Shown piece after piece: positions 5,867 through 14,863 of a stretch of 28,761 bases of DNA. Every line of letters begins with the position of its first letter. Position 1 is the first letter of the stretch. The DNA is taken from assembly GCA_036397975.1 (NCBI GenBank), contig DASWHW010000184.1:1-28761 (forward strand), written 5' to 3'. Origin of the DNA: SZUA-287 sp036397975 (GTDB taxonomy: Bacteria; Bacteroidota; Ignavibacteria; UBA10030; UBA6906). Made by a program: the position numbers and the translations under genes. The notes under the pieces were generated by a model. It saw only the letters and a program-made list of their open reading frames with translations, was not told the origin of the DNA and ran no database searches.

Positions 5867-7489
5867 ATGAAGAAAGAAATAGTTATCAATGCGGCGGACA
5901 ATGAAACGCGCATTGCGATAACCGAGGAAGGTCGTCTTGCCGAACTCTTTGTGGAAAGTGCTCATAAAGAGAAGATGGTCGGCGACATCTATCTCGGTAC
6001 GGTTGCAAAAGTGATGACGGGTATTAAGGCAGCTTTTATCGACATCGGCCTTACTCAGGATGGGTTCCTTCATTTTTCCGATATTGGCAATAGATTCAGC
6101 GAATATAGCGCCATGATCGGGGATGATGAGGGTGAAGATGAGGAAGAAGGCGGAGTCGCTGAGGCGGCAGCCGTAGGTGGAGCAACAACCCAGGAAGTCG
6201 CTCCCGCACGCAAACAACACGAATCTCGTCCGGCCAGAGACAATGGCCGACCACCGCGCAGAGACCTCCCCCGCCTCGAAAAAGGGCAGGACATTATTGT
6301 CCAAATAACAAAAGAACCTGTCGGAAAAAAGGGAGTGCGAGTCACTTCAGAGGTTTCGCTTGCAGGCCGTTTCCTTGTCCTCCTCCCGTTTGATGGTAAA
6401 ATCGGCATCTCCAAGAAGATCAACAGTTTCAAGGAAAAAAGACGGCTGCGCAAGATCGTCCAAGGGATCCTGCCCGAAGGCTTCGGAGTGATCATTCGAA
6501 CGGTTGCAGAAGGAAAAGATGATACCCTGCTCAGCCAAGACCTTGAAGATCTGATAAGCACCTGGCGAGAGATTGAGAAAAGCATCAAGTCTGAAAAAGC
6601 GCCGGCGCTTCTCTACAAGGATATGACCACTACCTCCAGCGTGATCCGAGACCTCTTTTCCAACGATGTCTCACGGGTGGTTGTCGATTCGAAAAAACTG
6701 TACAAGGAGATCAGTGCGTACGTTCGATATACGTCGCCGCAACTCCTTGACAAAGTAGAGTTGCATAAGGATCGGCGACCGATTTTTGACACCTATGGCG
6801 TCGAAAAAGAGATCGAAAATTCTCTCAGTCGAAAGGTCTGGCTGAAAAGCGGAGGCTATCTCATTATCGAGCCTACTGAAGCGATGGTGGTGATCGATGT
6901 GAACAGCGGCCGGTATGCGGCCAAGAGAGAGCAGGAGTTGAATTCTCTTCGCACGGATCTTGAAGCGGCCCGCGAAGTTTGCCGGCAGCTCCGTCTTCGC
7001 GACCTTGGTGGGATCATTGTTTGTGACTTCATCGATCTGGATGATGAGAAGAACAAGCGCAAGGTCTATGACGAGTTAAAAAAGGAATTCCGGAAGGATC
7101 GGGCGAAAGTCACGGTGCTTCCAATGACGGAATTCGGAATTGTGCAGATTACCCGCCAGAGAATCCGCCAGAATATTCTTCATAGCTTCTCCGAGCAGTG
7201 TCCTGCATGCGGCGGCACCGGACTTGTACGCACAAAAGCTTCTTCCATTAACAAACTTGAGCGCTGGATTCGCCGTTTCCGTGCGGAAACCCATGAGAAC
7301 AAACTGCTTCTCCGCGTCAATCCCGAGATTGCCATGCAACTTAAGGACGGCTTCCCAAGCCGTATCCACAAGATCATGCTTCGCTATTTCATTCTCGTGA
7401 CAGTCGAGACGGATGCCTCGATCCCGATAGGAGAATTCCGCGGATTTTCCATCAAACAGGGAAAAGATGTCACCGATTCCTTCCAGTAG
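5867..7489 (+). CDS. rng: Ribonuclease E/G family, RNase G-like
   Basis: Endoribonuclease for single-stranded A/U-rich RNA, acting in rRNA 5'-end maturation and mRNA decay. The 540-residue length and the lack of a long C-terminal scaffold favour RNase G over full-length RNase E. An S1 RNA-binding domain spans roughly residues 35-150 (GDIYLGTVAKVMTGIKAAFIDIG). The two metal-binding aspartates are D344 in MVVIDVNSG and D387 in IIVCDFIDL, 43 residues apart as in E. coli RNase E. The Zn-link cysteines C445 and C448 sit in CPACGGTG and support dimer assembly. Residues ~85-135 form a long acidic, Ala- and Pro/Arg-rich insertion inside the S1 domain. Start is ATG 5867 after a weak TTAGGT. It leads the housekeeping operon; gcvT follows 63 nt later. 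Confidence 0.95.
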   Translation: MKKEIVINAADNETRIAITEEGRLAELFVESAHKEKMVGDIYLGTVAKVMTGIKAAFIDIGLTQDGFLHFSDIGNRFSEYSAMIGDDEGEDEEEGGVAEAAAVGGATTQEVAPARKQHESRPARDNGRPPRRDLPRLEKGQDIIVQITKEPVGKKGVRVTSEVSLAGRFLVLLPFDGKIGISKKINSFKEKRRLRKIVQGILPEGFGVIIRTVAEGKDDTLLSQDLEDLISTWREIEKSIKSEKAPALLYKDMTTTSSVIRDLFSNDVSRVVVDSKKLYKEISAYVRYTSPQLLDKVELHKDRRPIFDTYGVEKEIENSLSRKVWLKSGGYLIIEPTEAMVVIDVNSGRYAAKREQELNSLRTDLEAAREVCRQLRLRDLGGIIVCDFIDLDDEKNKRKVYDELKKEFRKDRAKVTVLPMTEFGIVQITRQRIRQNILHSFSEQCPACGGTGLVRTKASSINKLERWIRRFRAETHENKLLLRVNPEIAMQLKDGFPSRIHKIMLRYFILVTVETDASIPIGEFRGFSIKQGKDVTDSFQ

Positions 7490-7552
7490 ACCCGCTCACG
7501 ATTGCATGGAAACGCGTGTCATATCCAACACGAACAACATCCACATCTCTTC

Positions 7553-8641
7553 ATGACATTGAAACACACCGCGTTCCATTCAATCCACTCTCGCCTTGAC
7601 GCGAAGCTCGTTCCCTTTGCAGGCTATGAGATGCCTGTGCAATATGCCGGCATCATAGAAGAACATCGACGCGTTCGAGATACTGTTGGACTCTTCGATG
7701 TGTCGCACATGGGTGAAGTGGAGGTGAAAGGAGCTGATGCTCTTGATTTCGTTCAACGCATTACTGTGAACGATGCATCCAGGCTGACACCGGGGAAAGT
7801 TCAGTATTCCGCCATGTGTTATGACGATGCGGGCATTGTTGACGATCTTTTGGTTTACCGGTTGGACGACTCCTTTCTCCTTGTTATCAATGCCTCAAAT
7901 ATCGAAAAAGATCTGGCGTGGATGCACTCTCATCTTTCGGGTGATGTTACGTTGACGGATAAGAGCGATGCGACTTCGTTGCTCGCTGTTCAGGGCCCGA
8001 AATCACTGGACACGTTGAAAAGACTTACCGACGCAGATCTCTCTTCGCTCGAATACTACACTTTCCTCCATGGAAAAATCGCCGGGGTTCCGATGATCAT
8101 ATCGCGAACAGGATACACCGGGGAACTTGGTTTTGAGATGTACTTTTCATCTGATCCCGCAACGGGAACAAAGGTGTGGGAGGCAGTGATGGAGGCGGGG
8201 AAAGAGTATTCCCTTGCACCGGCGGGTCTGGGAGCGCGCGACACGCTTCGACTCGAAATGGGATTTTGCTTGTATGGAAATGACATCGATAAAACCACGA
8301 ATCCTCTTGAGGCAGGACTTCAATGGCTGACGAAGCTGGAGAAAGCCAAGTTCTGCGGGAGGGACACCTTGTTGCGTGCAAAAGAAAAGGGCATCAAGAG
8401 AAAACTGGTTGGCTTCACGTTTGAGGACAGAGCTTTTCCTCGGCATGGGTACACAATTCATTGCAATGGTTCTGCGGTGGGAGTTGTAACCTCCGGGACA
8501 TTCTCACCAACTCTTGAAAAAGGGATTGGTATGGGCTACGTTCCCATTGAATTTGCACAAGCGGGGTCGGTCATTCATGTGGCAATTCGCAACAAGCAGA
8601 TTCCTGCAACAGTGGTAAAACTTCCGTTTATCAAGAAGTAG
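7553..8641 (+). CDS. gcvT: Aminomethyltransferase, glycine cleavage T-protein
   Basis: T-protein of the glycine cleavage system: it transfers the aminomethyl carbon from lipoylated H-protein to tetrahydrofolate, releasing ammonia and giving methylene-THF. The 362-residue size is typical. The N-terminus FAGYEMPVQYAGIIEEH, FDVSHMGE, the catalytic-region GIVDDLLVYR (D97/D98), SRTGYTGELGFE and the C-terminal beta-barrel (SGTFSPTLEKGIGMGYV) are all family landmarks. I chose ATG 7553 over an upstream in-frame TTG at 7502 because the conserved N-terminus begins HTAFHSIHSRLDAKLVPFAG and the extension is His-rich noise. No gcvH or gcvP is nearby, so the rest of the complex is encoded elsewhere. The next gene starts 4 nt after the stop. 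Confidence 0.95.
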   Translation: MTLKHTAFHSIHSRLDAKLVPFAGYEMPVQYAGIIEEHRRVRDTVGLFDVSHMGEVEVKGADALDFVQRITVNDASRLTPGKVQYSAMCYDDAGIVDDLLVYRLDDSFLLVINASNIEKDLAWMHSHLSGDVTLTDKSDATSLLAVQGPKSLDTLKRLTDADLSSLEYYTFLHGKIAGVPMIISRTGYTGELGFEMYFSSDPATGTKVWEAVMEAGKEYSLAPAGLGARDTLRLEMGFCLYGNDIDKTTNPLEAGLQWLTKLEKAKFCGRDTLLRAKEKGIKRKLVGFTFEDRAFPRHGYTIHCNGSAVGVVTSGTFSPTLEKGIGMGYVPIEFAQAGSVIHVAIRNKQIPATVVKLPFIKK

Positions 8642-8645
8642 CCGT

Positions 8646-9410
8646 ATGCGCATCGACCTCCTCATGAGTCCGCACCAGACCGATGACCTTACTCTTCGGG
8701 ACAAAAGAGTTGTTGTGGTGGACGTGCTGCGGGCCAGCACAACAATCGTGACGGCTCTGCAAAACGGTGCAAAAGAAATTATCCCCGTTGCTTCTATCGA
8801 ACGCGCTGTTAAGATTTCCGGGAGCTTGTTTGGGGACGCAATCTTGCGTGGTGGCGAACGAAACGGAAAGATGATTGACGGCTTCAATCTCGGCAATTCT
8901 CCCGCTGAATATGTCGAAGAAAAGATTAAGGGAAAGGTCATTATATTCTGTACAACGAACGGTTCGTTGGCAATCGAGCGTGCCCGGTACGCGCGGACGC
9001 TCTACGTATGCGGGTTCGTCAACATCACAGCAGTGGCCGACGCGGTGAAGAGGGATGCTTCCGATGTCACGATATTGTGTGCGGGAAAAAGTGGAACGCT
9101 CTCGCTGGAGGACACAATCTGTGCAGGCATGCTGGTGCGGATGATCTCGGATGAGAAGACGAATACTTTGGAGTTTTCGGACAGCGCGCTTGCAGCGGCG
9201 ACGCTGCACAAAAGCTTGGGGCGAAATATTCTCAAGATGGTAAAAGGGACGGAACACGGAAAGTACCTGCAAAGCATCGGCTTCGAAGGGGATCTTTCGT
9301 TGTGTTCACAGGTCGATGCCTTTTCCGTTGTCCCCCAATTGCTTGGCAACGCACTAAAGCTTAAAGCAGAATCCATGAAGCCGGATACAGGAGTTCAGAT
9401 CTCAGCATAG
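8646..9410 (+). CDS. comB: ComB-family 2-phosphosulfolactate phosphatase
   Basis: The family hydrolyses 2-phosphosulfolactate to sulfolactate, a step in coenzyme M biosynthesis in methanogens; many bacterial members have an uncertain physiological substrate. The 254-residue size fits. Family landmarks visible are VVVVDVLRASTTIVTAL near the N-terminus, GGERNGKMIDGFNLGNSP, IIFCTTNGSLAIERA and LCAGKSGTLSLEDTICAG. The ATG at 8646 is 4 nt after the gcvT stop and the frame ends at 9408-9410, 9 nt before the ATG of ftsK. No other coenzyme M genes (comA, comC) are in the window, so the role in this organism is open; a place in sulfonate metabolism is only inferred from the family. Confidence 0.87.
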   Translation: MRIDLLMSPHQTDDLTLRDKRVVVVDVLRASTTIVTALQNGAKEIIPVASIERAVKISGSLFGDAILRGGERNGKMIDGFNLGNSPAEYVEEKIKGKVIIFCTTNGSLAIERARYARTLYVCGFVNITAVADAVKRDASDVTILCAGKSGTLSLEDTICAGMLVRMISDEKTNTLEFSDSALAAATLHKSLGRNILKMVKGTEHGKYLQSIGFEGDLSLCSQVDAFSVVPQLLGNALKLKAESMKPDTGVQISA

Positions 9411-9419
9411 GTGAGTTCT

Positions 9420-11882
9420 ATGGCACAGCAGAATCGTATGCGAACAGAGAGGAATGCCGTCAGGCGATCGGCCAAAGACGGCTCATCAAAGAAGGGATCC
9501 GTTGTTGCGGTGCTTCTTATGACGCTGGCACTCCTCGTTTTCATCGCATTGATTTCCTACGACCTTGCTGATGAGGCGAACGTTGATATCGGAGCCAAAG
9601 ACCTCGTTCATGTTTTCACCGGCGATCCTCTCGCAAAGGCAAAGTCCGACACCACGCACAACTGGCTCGGTTTGGTCGGCGCTCTTATTTCTGATTTTCT
9701 TATTAAGTCAACTCTCGGATATGTAATTCTTTGTTTGCCAATTCTCGTTTTCATCTGGGGTTGGTCACTTCTCAGGAATAATCTCTCCTCGCGCCTTATC
9801 TCCTTTACCAACTACACGCTGATCACGGCGTTCCTTGTGTCCTGTTCCTCTGGAATGATCAGATTGATTCTGCCGGAGACTCTCGGCATGGAATGGAGTG
9901 GCGCGATCGGAGACTTTTCCTCGGGAATTTTTGCGCAGCTGCTTGGCCGAGTAGGCGGCTCGATTGTTCTGTTCACCGCTTTTCTTGTTACTGCTATTTT
10001 TGCGATCAATCTCGACCTCCACACACTGACAGAGAAGCTTAAATCGGGGTTTGCGAAAGTGCTCGATTGGTTTGGAAGGATGAAGGACAAGTTGGTTTCA
10101 AGAAATCGGGATTGGCGGGAGCGGTTGAATGAGCAGGACTTGCACCCGGCAAATTCTCCCCAAAAGTCAGTGGTCACAATTTCTCTTCCGTCCGAAGATG
10201 AAATGCCATCTGCTCGAATCCAGAAGGAGCCGACAATCAAACGGCCATCGGTCGAGATTCCTTTGGTGCGGGAAAGAGGGTTGGTTGGGACTGAAAGTGC
10301 GAAGGGGCTCCGGCTCGAGATAGAAGTTCCGAAAGCAGATGAAGAAGTAAATTTTGACGATCGGCCGACACCGCCGGAAAACCAGGATGCAGTCGAGGAG
10401 ATCGACTATGTTTTTCCGTCGGTTGAGTTGCTGGATGTTCCGCGGGCCGGGAAAGAGGATGTCGATGAGGAAGAGCTGAAAGCAAATGCGGATCTGCTCC
10501 GGGCGACTCTCGCGCAGTTTGACGTTGAGTTGGAAAGCGTCAGCGTAACACCGGGCCCGGTGATTACCTTGTATGAACTTGTTCCGGCGACCGGCGTGAA
10601 GATTAGCCGCATCGTCAGCCTGGAGAATGACATCGCATTGAAGCTCGCGGCAAAGGGTATTCGCATCATGGCGCCAATCCCTGGAAAATCCGCGGTGGGT
10701 GTTGAGATTCCCAACCACGAATGTTCTCTTGTGACAATTCGGAGTGTCATTAACTCGGCGAAGTTTCGAGATTCGAATGCGAATCTTCCTCTCGCCCTTG
10801 GAAAGACCATCTCGGGAGAAGTCTTCACCGACGATCTTTCGAAGATGCCGCACCTGCTTATGGCCGGCTCCACCGGTTCCGGAAAGAGTGTTGGCATCAA
10901 CACAATCCTGGCGAGCCTGCTGTTCAGACTCCATCCCTCCGATCTAAAGCTTGTCATTATCGATCCGAAGAAAATTGAACTTGCACAATACGCCAAACTG
11001 AAGAAGCACTTCTTGGCGATCTCACCCGACATCAACGAAGAGATTATCACGAACCCGCGCAATGCAGTGCAAGTGTTGAAGGGTGTGGAATTCGAAATGG
11101 AAAAGCGATACGACAAGCTGGCTGCTGCCGGGGTAAGAAACATTGTCGACTACAACGAAAAAGTTGCAGACGGACGACTCAAGAATACTGAGACCATTAC
11201 TCATTCCAAGATGCCTTATCTCATTGTGGTTATCGATGAGTTAGCGGATCTCATGATTACCGCGGCCCGCGATGTTGAAGAACCGATCGCACGTCTTGCC
11301 CAGCTTGCACGGGCCGTGGGTGTTCATCTGATAGTTGCGACTCAGCGCCCTTCCGTAGACGTAATCACGGGTGTGATCAAGGCAAATTTTTCCGCGCGCA
11401 TTGCTTATCAGGTAGCTTCCAAAACTGATTCCCGCACGATTCTGGATATGAACGGAGCCGAGCAACTCCTGGGTAACGGAGATATGCTCTATCTCGCAAG
11501 CGGCAGCCCGAAACCTGTTCGCCTGCAGAATGCCTTTATCTCAACCGATGAGGTGGACGGGTTGATGGCGCACATTGGAAAGCAGAGAGGATATTCAAAG
11601 CCATTCATGCTGCCCTCTGTTGCCGAAAAGAAAAAGCAGGGCTCCGGCGCGGACGGATCGGACCGGGATGAGCTGTTCGAGGAGGCGGCGCGTCTCATTG
11701 TCCGTCACCAACAGGGATCAGTATCACTCCTGCAACGAAGGCTCAAGGTGGGTTATTCAAGAGCAGCGCGACTCGTGGATGAGCTCGAGTTTGCAGGCAT
11801 TGTGGGTCCCTTCGACGGCAGCAAAGCGCGCGAAGTTCTGGTAGAGTCGGAAGCGGAACTGGAATCATTACTAGGGGTCTAA
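9420..11882 (+). CDS. ftsK: DNA translocase FtsK/SpoIIIE
   Basis: Septum-anchored ATPase that pumps chromosome ends into daughter cells and activates XerCD. From ATG 9420 it has 820 residues: four hydrophobic segments in the first ~190, a Pro/charged linker to ~330, then the RecA-like motor. Walker A (GSTGSGKS) is at ~483-490 and Walker B (VVIDELADLM) centres on D606-E607; IVATQRPSVDVITGVIKAN and SRTILDMNGAEQLLG are FtsK signatures. The C-terminal gamma winged helix (from ~750, RHQQGSVSLLQRRLKVGYSRAARL) reads KOPS sites. A GTG at 9411 is also in frame; AGGTGAG just before the ATG at 9420 favours the later start. The TAA stop overlaps the lolA start by one base. Confidence 0.97.
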   Translation: MAQQNRMRTERNAVRRSAKDGSSKKGSVVAVLLMTLALLVFIALISYDLADEANVDIGAKDLVHVFTGDPLAKAKSDTTHNWLGLVGALISDFLIKSTLGYVILCLPILVFIWGWSLLRNNLSSRLISFTNYTLITAFLVSCSSGMIRLILPETLGMEWSGAIGDFSSGIFAQLLGRVGGSIVLFTAFLVTAIFAINLDLHTLTEKLKSGFAKVLDWFGRMKDKLVSRNRDWRERLNEQDLHPANSPQKSVVTISLPSEDEMPSARIQKEPTIKRPSVEIPLVRERGLVGTESAKGLRLEIEVPKADEEVNFDDRPTPPENQDAVEEIDYVFPSVELLDVPRAGKEDVDEEELKANADLLRATLAQFDVELESVSVTPGPVITLYELVPATGVKISRIVSLENDIALKLAAKGIRIMAPIPGKSAVGVEIPNHECSLVTIRSVINSAKFRDSNANLPLALGKTISGEVFTDDLSKMPHLLMAGSTGSGKSVGINTILASLLFRLHPSDLKLVIIDPKKIELAQYAKLKKHFLAISPDINEEIITNPRNAVQVLKGVEFEMEKRYDKLAAAGVRNIVDYNEKVADGRLKNTETITHSKMPYLIVVIDELADLMITAARDVEEPIARLAQLARAVGVHLIVATQRPSVDVITGVIKANFSARIAYQVASKTDSRTILDMNGAEQLLGNGDMLYLASGSPKPVRLQNAFISTDEVDGLMAHIGKQRGYSKPFMLPSVAEKKKQGSGADGSDRDELFEEAARLIVRHQQGSVSLLQRRLKVGYSRAARLVDELEFAGIVGPFDGSKAREVLVESEAELESLLGV

Positions 11883-12520
11883 TGAAGACAATTGTTCGGT
11901 CGGGGATACTCCTTGTTTTCATGCACTTCTCGGCCACAGGCATAAGTGGGGGTGAGAGTGCGAAAGAAATACTGAAGCACGTCCGGGAAAAGTATGAATC
12001 AATTTCTGACGCGACGCTGCAATTTTCCCAGGACGTGGCTCTCTCCAAAATAAAGCAGAAACAACGAGGGACACTTTTTCTCAAGAAAGAAAATAAATAC
12101 CGTCTCGAACTTGAGCGCCAAACTATTGTCACCGACGGTTTTACTGTATGGTCGTACTCGCCGCTCAACAATCAGGTATTGATCGACAACTACCGAAACG
12201 ACAAGAAAACACTCTCCCCGGAAAACATCCTTGCAGCTGCTCCGGAAGACTATTTCGCAACGCTCCTCGGCGAAGAAAAATTGGGAACCATGGATGTCTT
12301 CGCCCTCAAGCTTGTGCCGAAGAAGGATGACGGCATCCTTCAATCGTTGAAACTATGGGTTGATGATTCCGATTGGCTGATTCGCAAAGCAGAAATAGTG
12401 GATTTCAATGAAAAGTCAACAACGTACACGGTTGAAAAAATAGAGCTGAATGTTGGGCTCGACGATGTGCGATTTGTCTATCAGATCCCCGCCGACGTGG
12501 AGGTGGTTGATTTGCGGTAG
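11882..12520 (+). CDS. lolA: LolA-like outer-membrane lipoprotein carrier
   Basis: LolA carries lipoproteins across the periplasm from the inner-membrane Lol transporter to the outer membrane. The 212-residue product has an N-terminal signal peptide (residues 1-23, with LLVFMHFSATG). The LolA fold elements follow: a helix (AKEILKHVREKYESISDATLQFSQDV), strands with GTLFLKKENKYRLELE, TDGFTVWSYSPLNNQVLID, and SLKLWVDDSDWLIRKAEIVD. The gene starts on the last base of the ftsK stop (TAATG), and ftsK-lolA adjacency is common in gram-negative genomes. The stop overlaps the GTG of the next gene by one base. Confidence 0.9.
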   Translation: MKTIVRSGILLVFMHFSATGISGGESAKEILKHVREKYESISDATLQFSQDVALSKIKQKQRGTLFLKKENKYRLELERQTIVTDGFTVWSYSPLNNQVLIDNYRNDKKTLSPENILAAAPEDYFATLLGEEKLGTMDVFALKLVPKKDDGILQSLKLWVDDSDWLIRKAEIVDFNEKSTTYTVEKIELNVGLDDVRFVYQIPADVEVVDLR

Positions 12521-13569
12521 TGCGCAAGTTCCTCCTTGCCAACAATGACGATATGACCCTGTTTTCACGAACCTCTCTGAAATATCTTGTTAGTATTCTT
12601 CTCACCGGATTCTTTCTCTTTCTCTCGTTCCAAAAAACTGACGTCGGTGCTGTCTATGAAGCGGCACGCAACGCACGGTATGAGTGGATTCTTGCAATGC
12701 TCGCGTGTCTCATGCTCAGCCATTTGGTGAGGGCGGTTCGTTGGCGCTACTTGCTTTGGCCTATCAAACATCCGATCGGTTTGCGCAACCTTTTTTCGGG
12801 TGTCATGGTGGGATATTTTTTGAATAACTTTCTGCCGCGGGCTGGAGAGGTTGCACGGCCATATGCGCTTGGAACCATGGAGTCTATTCCAAAGGCAAGT
12901 GTCTTTGGGACGATTGTCGTTGAGCGCATTCTGGATATTCTCGTATTTCTGTCTCTCCTCGGTCTCCTGCCGTTCTTTTATCAGGGACCGTTGCGGGAAT
13001 CCTTTCCCTGGCTTGAGCAAGCCAGCATCGTAACAACAATCGCCACCGTTTCTTCACTTGCATTTATTGTCGTACTCGTTTTCAAGCGCAATATTGCGGA
13101 GATCGTGATAACAAAAGTCAAGAGCCTGCTTCCCAATCGATGGGGGGATCGTCTGGAGAAGGCAGCGCACTCTTTTCTTGATGGATTCCTGTTTGTTCGT
13201 TCCCCGTCTACATTCCTCCCTATTTTGATAACGAGCTTTCTTGTGTGGCTCCTCTATGTTCTGATGATGCTTGTCGCCTTCTGGGCATTTGATTTTCACC
13301 AAACACTCGGTTTCAGCGCTGCAATTGTCGTGCTAGCGATTTCGAGTATAGGGTTTGCAGTTCCAACGCCGGGGGGTACGGGAACGTACCATTTTTTCAC
13401 ATCCCAGACTCTGATCAAGTTGTTCGGTGTCTCTGATTCGCTTGCTTTGAGCTATGCGACGGTGACGCATGCGGCCGGGTTTTTCATTACAACGATAATT
13501 GGTTTGTATTTCCTGATTCATGATCACGTGAAGGTTTCAAAAGTGCTTGCTGATTCGGCTGTTGAATAA
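12520..13569 (+). CDS. UPF0104 / LPG-synthase-type integral membrane protein
   Basis: An integral membrane protein of 349 residues with about eight hydrophobic helices, matching the flippase-like transmembrane domain (PF03706 / UPF0104, YbhN-like) without the C-terminal aminoacyl-transfer domain of MprF. Landmarks are LMLSHLVRAVRWRYLLWPI, GVMVGYFLNNFLPRAGEVARPYALG (the best-conserved region) and AVPTPGGTGTYHFF near residue 285. It probably handles lipid or isoprenoid-linked substrates but the substrate is not predictable. The GTG at 12520 overlaps the lolA stop by one base; ATG 12553 is an alternative start that omits eleven polar residues. The TAA overlaps the next ATG by one base. Confidence 0.85.
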   Translation: MRKFLLANNDDMTLFSRTSLKYLVSILLTGFFLFLSFQKTDVGAVYEAARNARYEWILAMLACLMLSHLVRAVRWRYLLWPIKHPIGLRNLFSGVMVGYFLNNFLPRAGEVARPYALGTMESIPKASVFGTIVVERILDILVFLSLLGLLPFFYQGPLRESFPWLEQASIVTTIATVSSLAFIVVLVFKRNIAEIVITKVKSLLPNRWGDRLEKAAHSFLDGFLFVRSPSTFLPILITSFLVWLLYVLMMLVAFWAFDFHQTLGFSAAIVVLAISSIGFAVPTPGGTGTYHFFTSQTLIKLFGVSDSLALSYATVTHAAGFFITTIIGLYFLIHDHVKVSKVLADSAVE

Positions 13570-14222
13570 TGAAAATACTATCTATTATTTTCTTGGCGAT
13601 CTTTTTGTTTTTCATGTCAGCCAATGGAGAGGAGATCGTACGAAAGTCGAGGGCGGGGCTTTCTGCCGGGATGGGCGTTTGTTATCTCAATGCGCCAGAC
13701 ATTGTTGCCTTGGTGAATGCGACAGCCGGAACGCGAGAGACCGATTTCAAGGCGGCGGTCGAGTTTTTTGGTGCAGGAAGTCTCCCCTTCAGTCAAGACT
13801 GGTCTTTGAAACTTGAGTATACGTACTTGCTTGGAGGGTATACGGTACCCGGTCCATTCGGTGGTTCTGAGTTCACGATCGCTCTTCATATGCCCACGTT
13901 GATTGTCCAATATATTCTTGCAGAGGAAGTGATCTACAACGTCAAAGGGGGTGCGGGTCTTGGATATCATTTTGGAGATCTGAGAACGAAGGGGGCTCTC
14001 TTAGGGGATGCTTCCTATAACGGAAAGGGTCTCGGCGCACTTTTAGAGTTTGAGGCAAACACTGCATTTGGGGAAGATCTCTTCGGTTTTCTTGCACTCG
14101 AGATGCGTTGGGACTTTGTCGGGAACGTGAAAGATGAAGCGAACCGGTCGCCGGGGCCGAATGAGGTAGCGCTCAATTTTTTCGGAATCGGAGCAAAGTT
14201 TGGTTTTTCATATTACTTCTAA
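13569..14222 (+). CDS. Small outer-membrane beta-barrel protein
   Basis: 217 residues with a clear signal peptide (MKILSIIFLAIFLFFMSANG) followed by alternating amphipathic strands and turns and a C-terminal phenylalanine (FGFSYYF), the usual signal for BAM-dependent barrel insertion. Length allows about eight strands, like OmpA/OmpX-type or OMP_b-brl proteins. Gly-rich turns (GGAGLGYHFG, FFGIGAKFG) support this. No ligand is indicated. It overlaps the preceding stop by one base; its neighbours are envelope genes, so it is probably exported by Sec and assembled by BAM. Confidence 0.7.
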   Translation: MKILSIIFLAIFLFFMSANGEEIVRKSRAGLSAGMGVCYLNAPDIVALVNATAGTRETDFKAAVEFFGAGSLPFSQDWSLKLEYTYLLGGYTVPGPFGGSEFTIALHMPTLIVQYILAEEVIYNVKGGAGLGYHFGDLRTKGALLGDASYNGKGLGALLEFEANTAFGEDLFGFLALEMRWDFVGNVKDEANRSPGPNEVALNFFGIGAKFGFSYYF

Positions 14223-14243
14223 CATTGCAGGAGGAAGCCGCGT

Positions 14244-14840
14244 ATGTCGCGAGTTACTCTTTACTTTTCCTCAACCCTTGTAACAGGATTAATTCTCATA
14301 GGGTGTTCCACAACCACTATCAAAGACCAGAAAGGATCAATGGTGCCACAACAAGACATCGCTATCATGGAAACCTCCATGGGGACGATTGAAATCGGAC
14401 TCAATTCGAAGGAAACCCCGAAAACGGTGAAGAATTTCATGGGGCTTGCAGAGAAAGGATATTACGATGGGGTAGTCTTCCACCGCGTGATTGACAATTT
14501 CATGATTCAGGGAGGTGACCCGACCGGGACAGGACGCGGGGGAGAGAGCTTCTATGGAAAGAAGTTTGAGGATGAAATCGTTGCATCATTGCGGCATACG
14601 GGTGCAGGGATTCTTTCGATGGCGAATGCCGGCCCGAATACGAATGGAAGCCAGTTCTTCATTACACTCGCGCCAACTCCCTGGCTGGATGGGAAGCATA
14701 CGATTTTTGGCAAGGTTGTCAACGGAATGGATATAGTGAAAGCAATCGGCAAAGTTGAAACGAACCCCACTAATGACCGTCCATTGAAGGATGTTGTCAT
14801 TAAGAAGATTACCATCCGTCGGGCAGGTGAAGGGGAGTAG
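14244..14840 (+). CDS. Cyclophilin-type peptidyl-prolyl isomerase, lipoprotein
   Basis: Catalyses cis-trans isomerisation of prolyl bonds in secreted or envelope proteins. The ATG at 14244 has a strong AGGAGG at 14229-14234. The signal peptide ends in a lipobox LIGC with the lipidated cysteine at residue 21; Ser at +2 suggests outer-membrane retention. The cyclophilin domain (~38-195) shows FHRVIDNFMIQGGDPTGTG with the catalytic Arg81, SMANAGPNTNGSQFFIT, and PWLDGKHTIFGKVVNGMDIV. Compared with single-domain PpiA/B it adds only the lipoprotein leader and a short linker. It probably acts in the periplasm on the barrel proteins encoded nearby, but that link is inferred. Confidence 0.93.
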   Translation: MSRVTLYFSSTLVTGLILIGCSTTTIKDQKGSMVPQQDIAIMETSMGTIEIGLNSKETPKTVKNFMGLAEKGYYDGVVFHRVIDNFMIQGGDPTGTGRGGESFYGKKFEDEIVASLRHTGAGILSMANAGPNTNGSQFFITLAPTPWLDGKHTIFGKVVNGMDIVKAIGKVETNPTNDRPLKDVVIKKITIRRAGEGE

Positions 14841-14863
14841 GTATCCGCACAATGGACTGATCA

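Noticed and set aside
10167..11143. Long open frames on the minus strand of ftsK
   Set aside because: They are shadows of the strongly supported ftsK frame; their products are Arg/Ser-rich with no domain.
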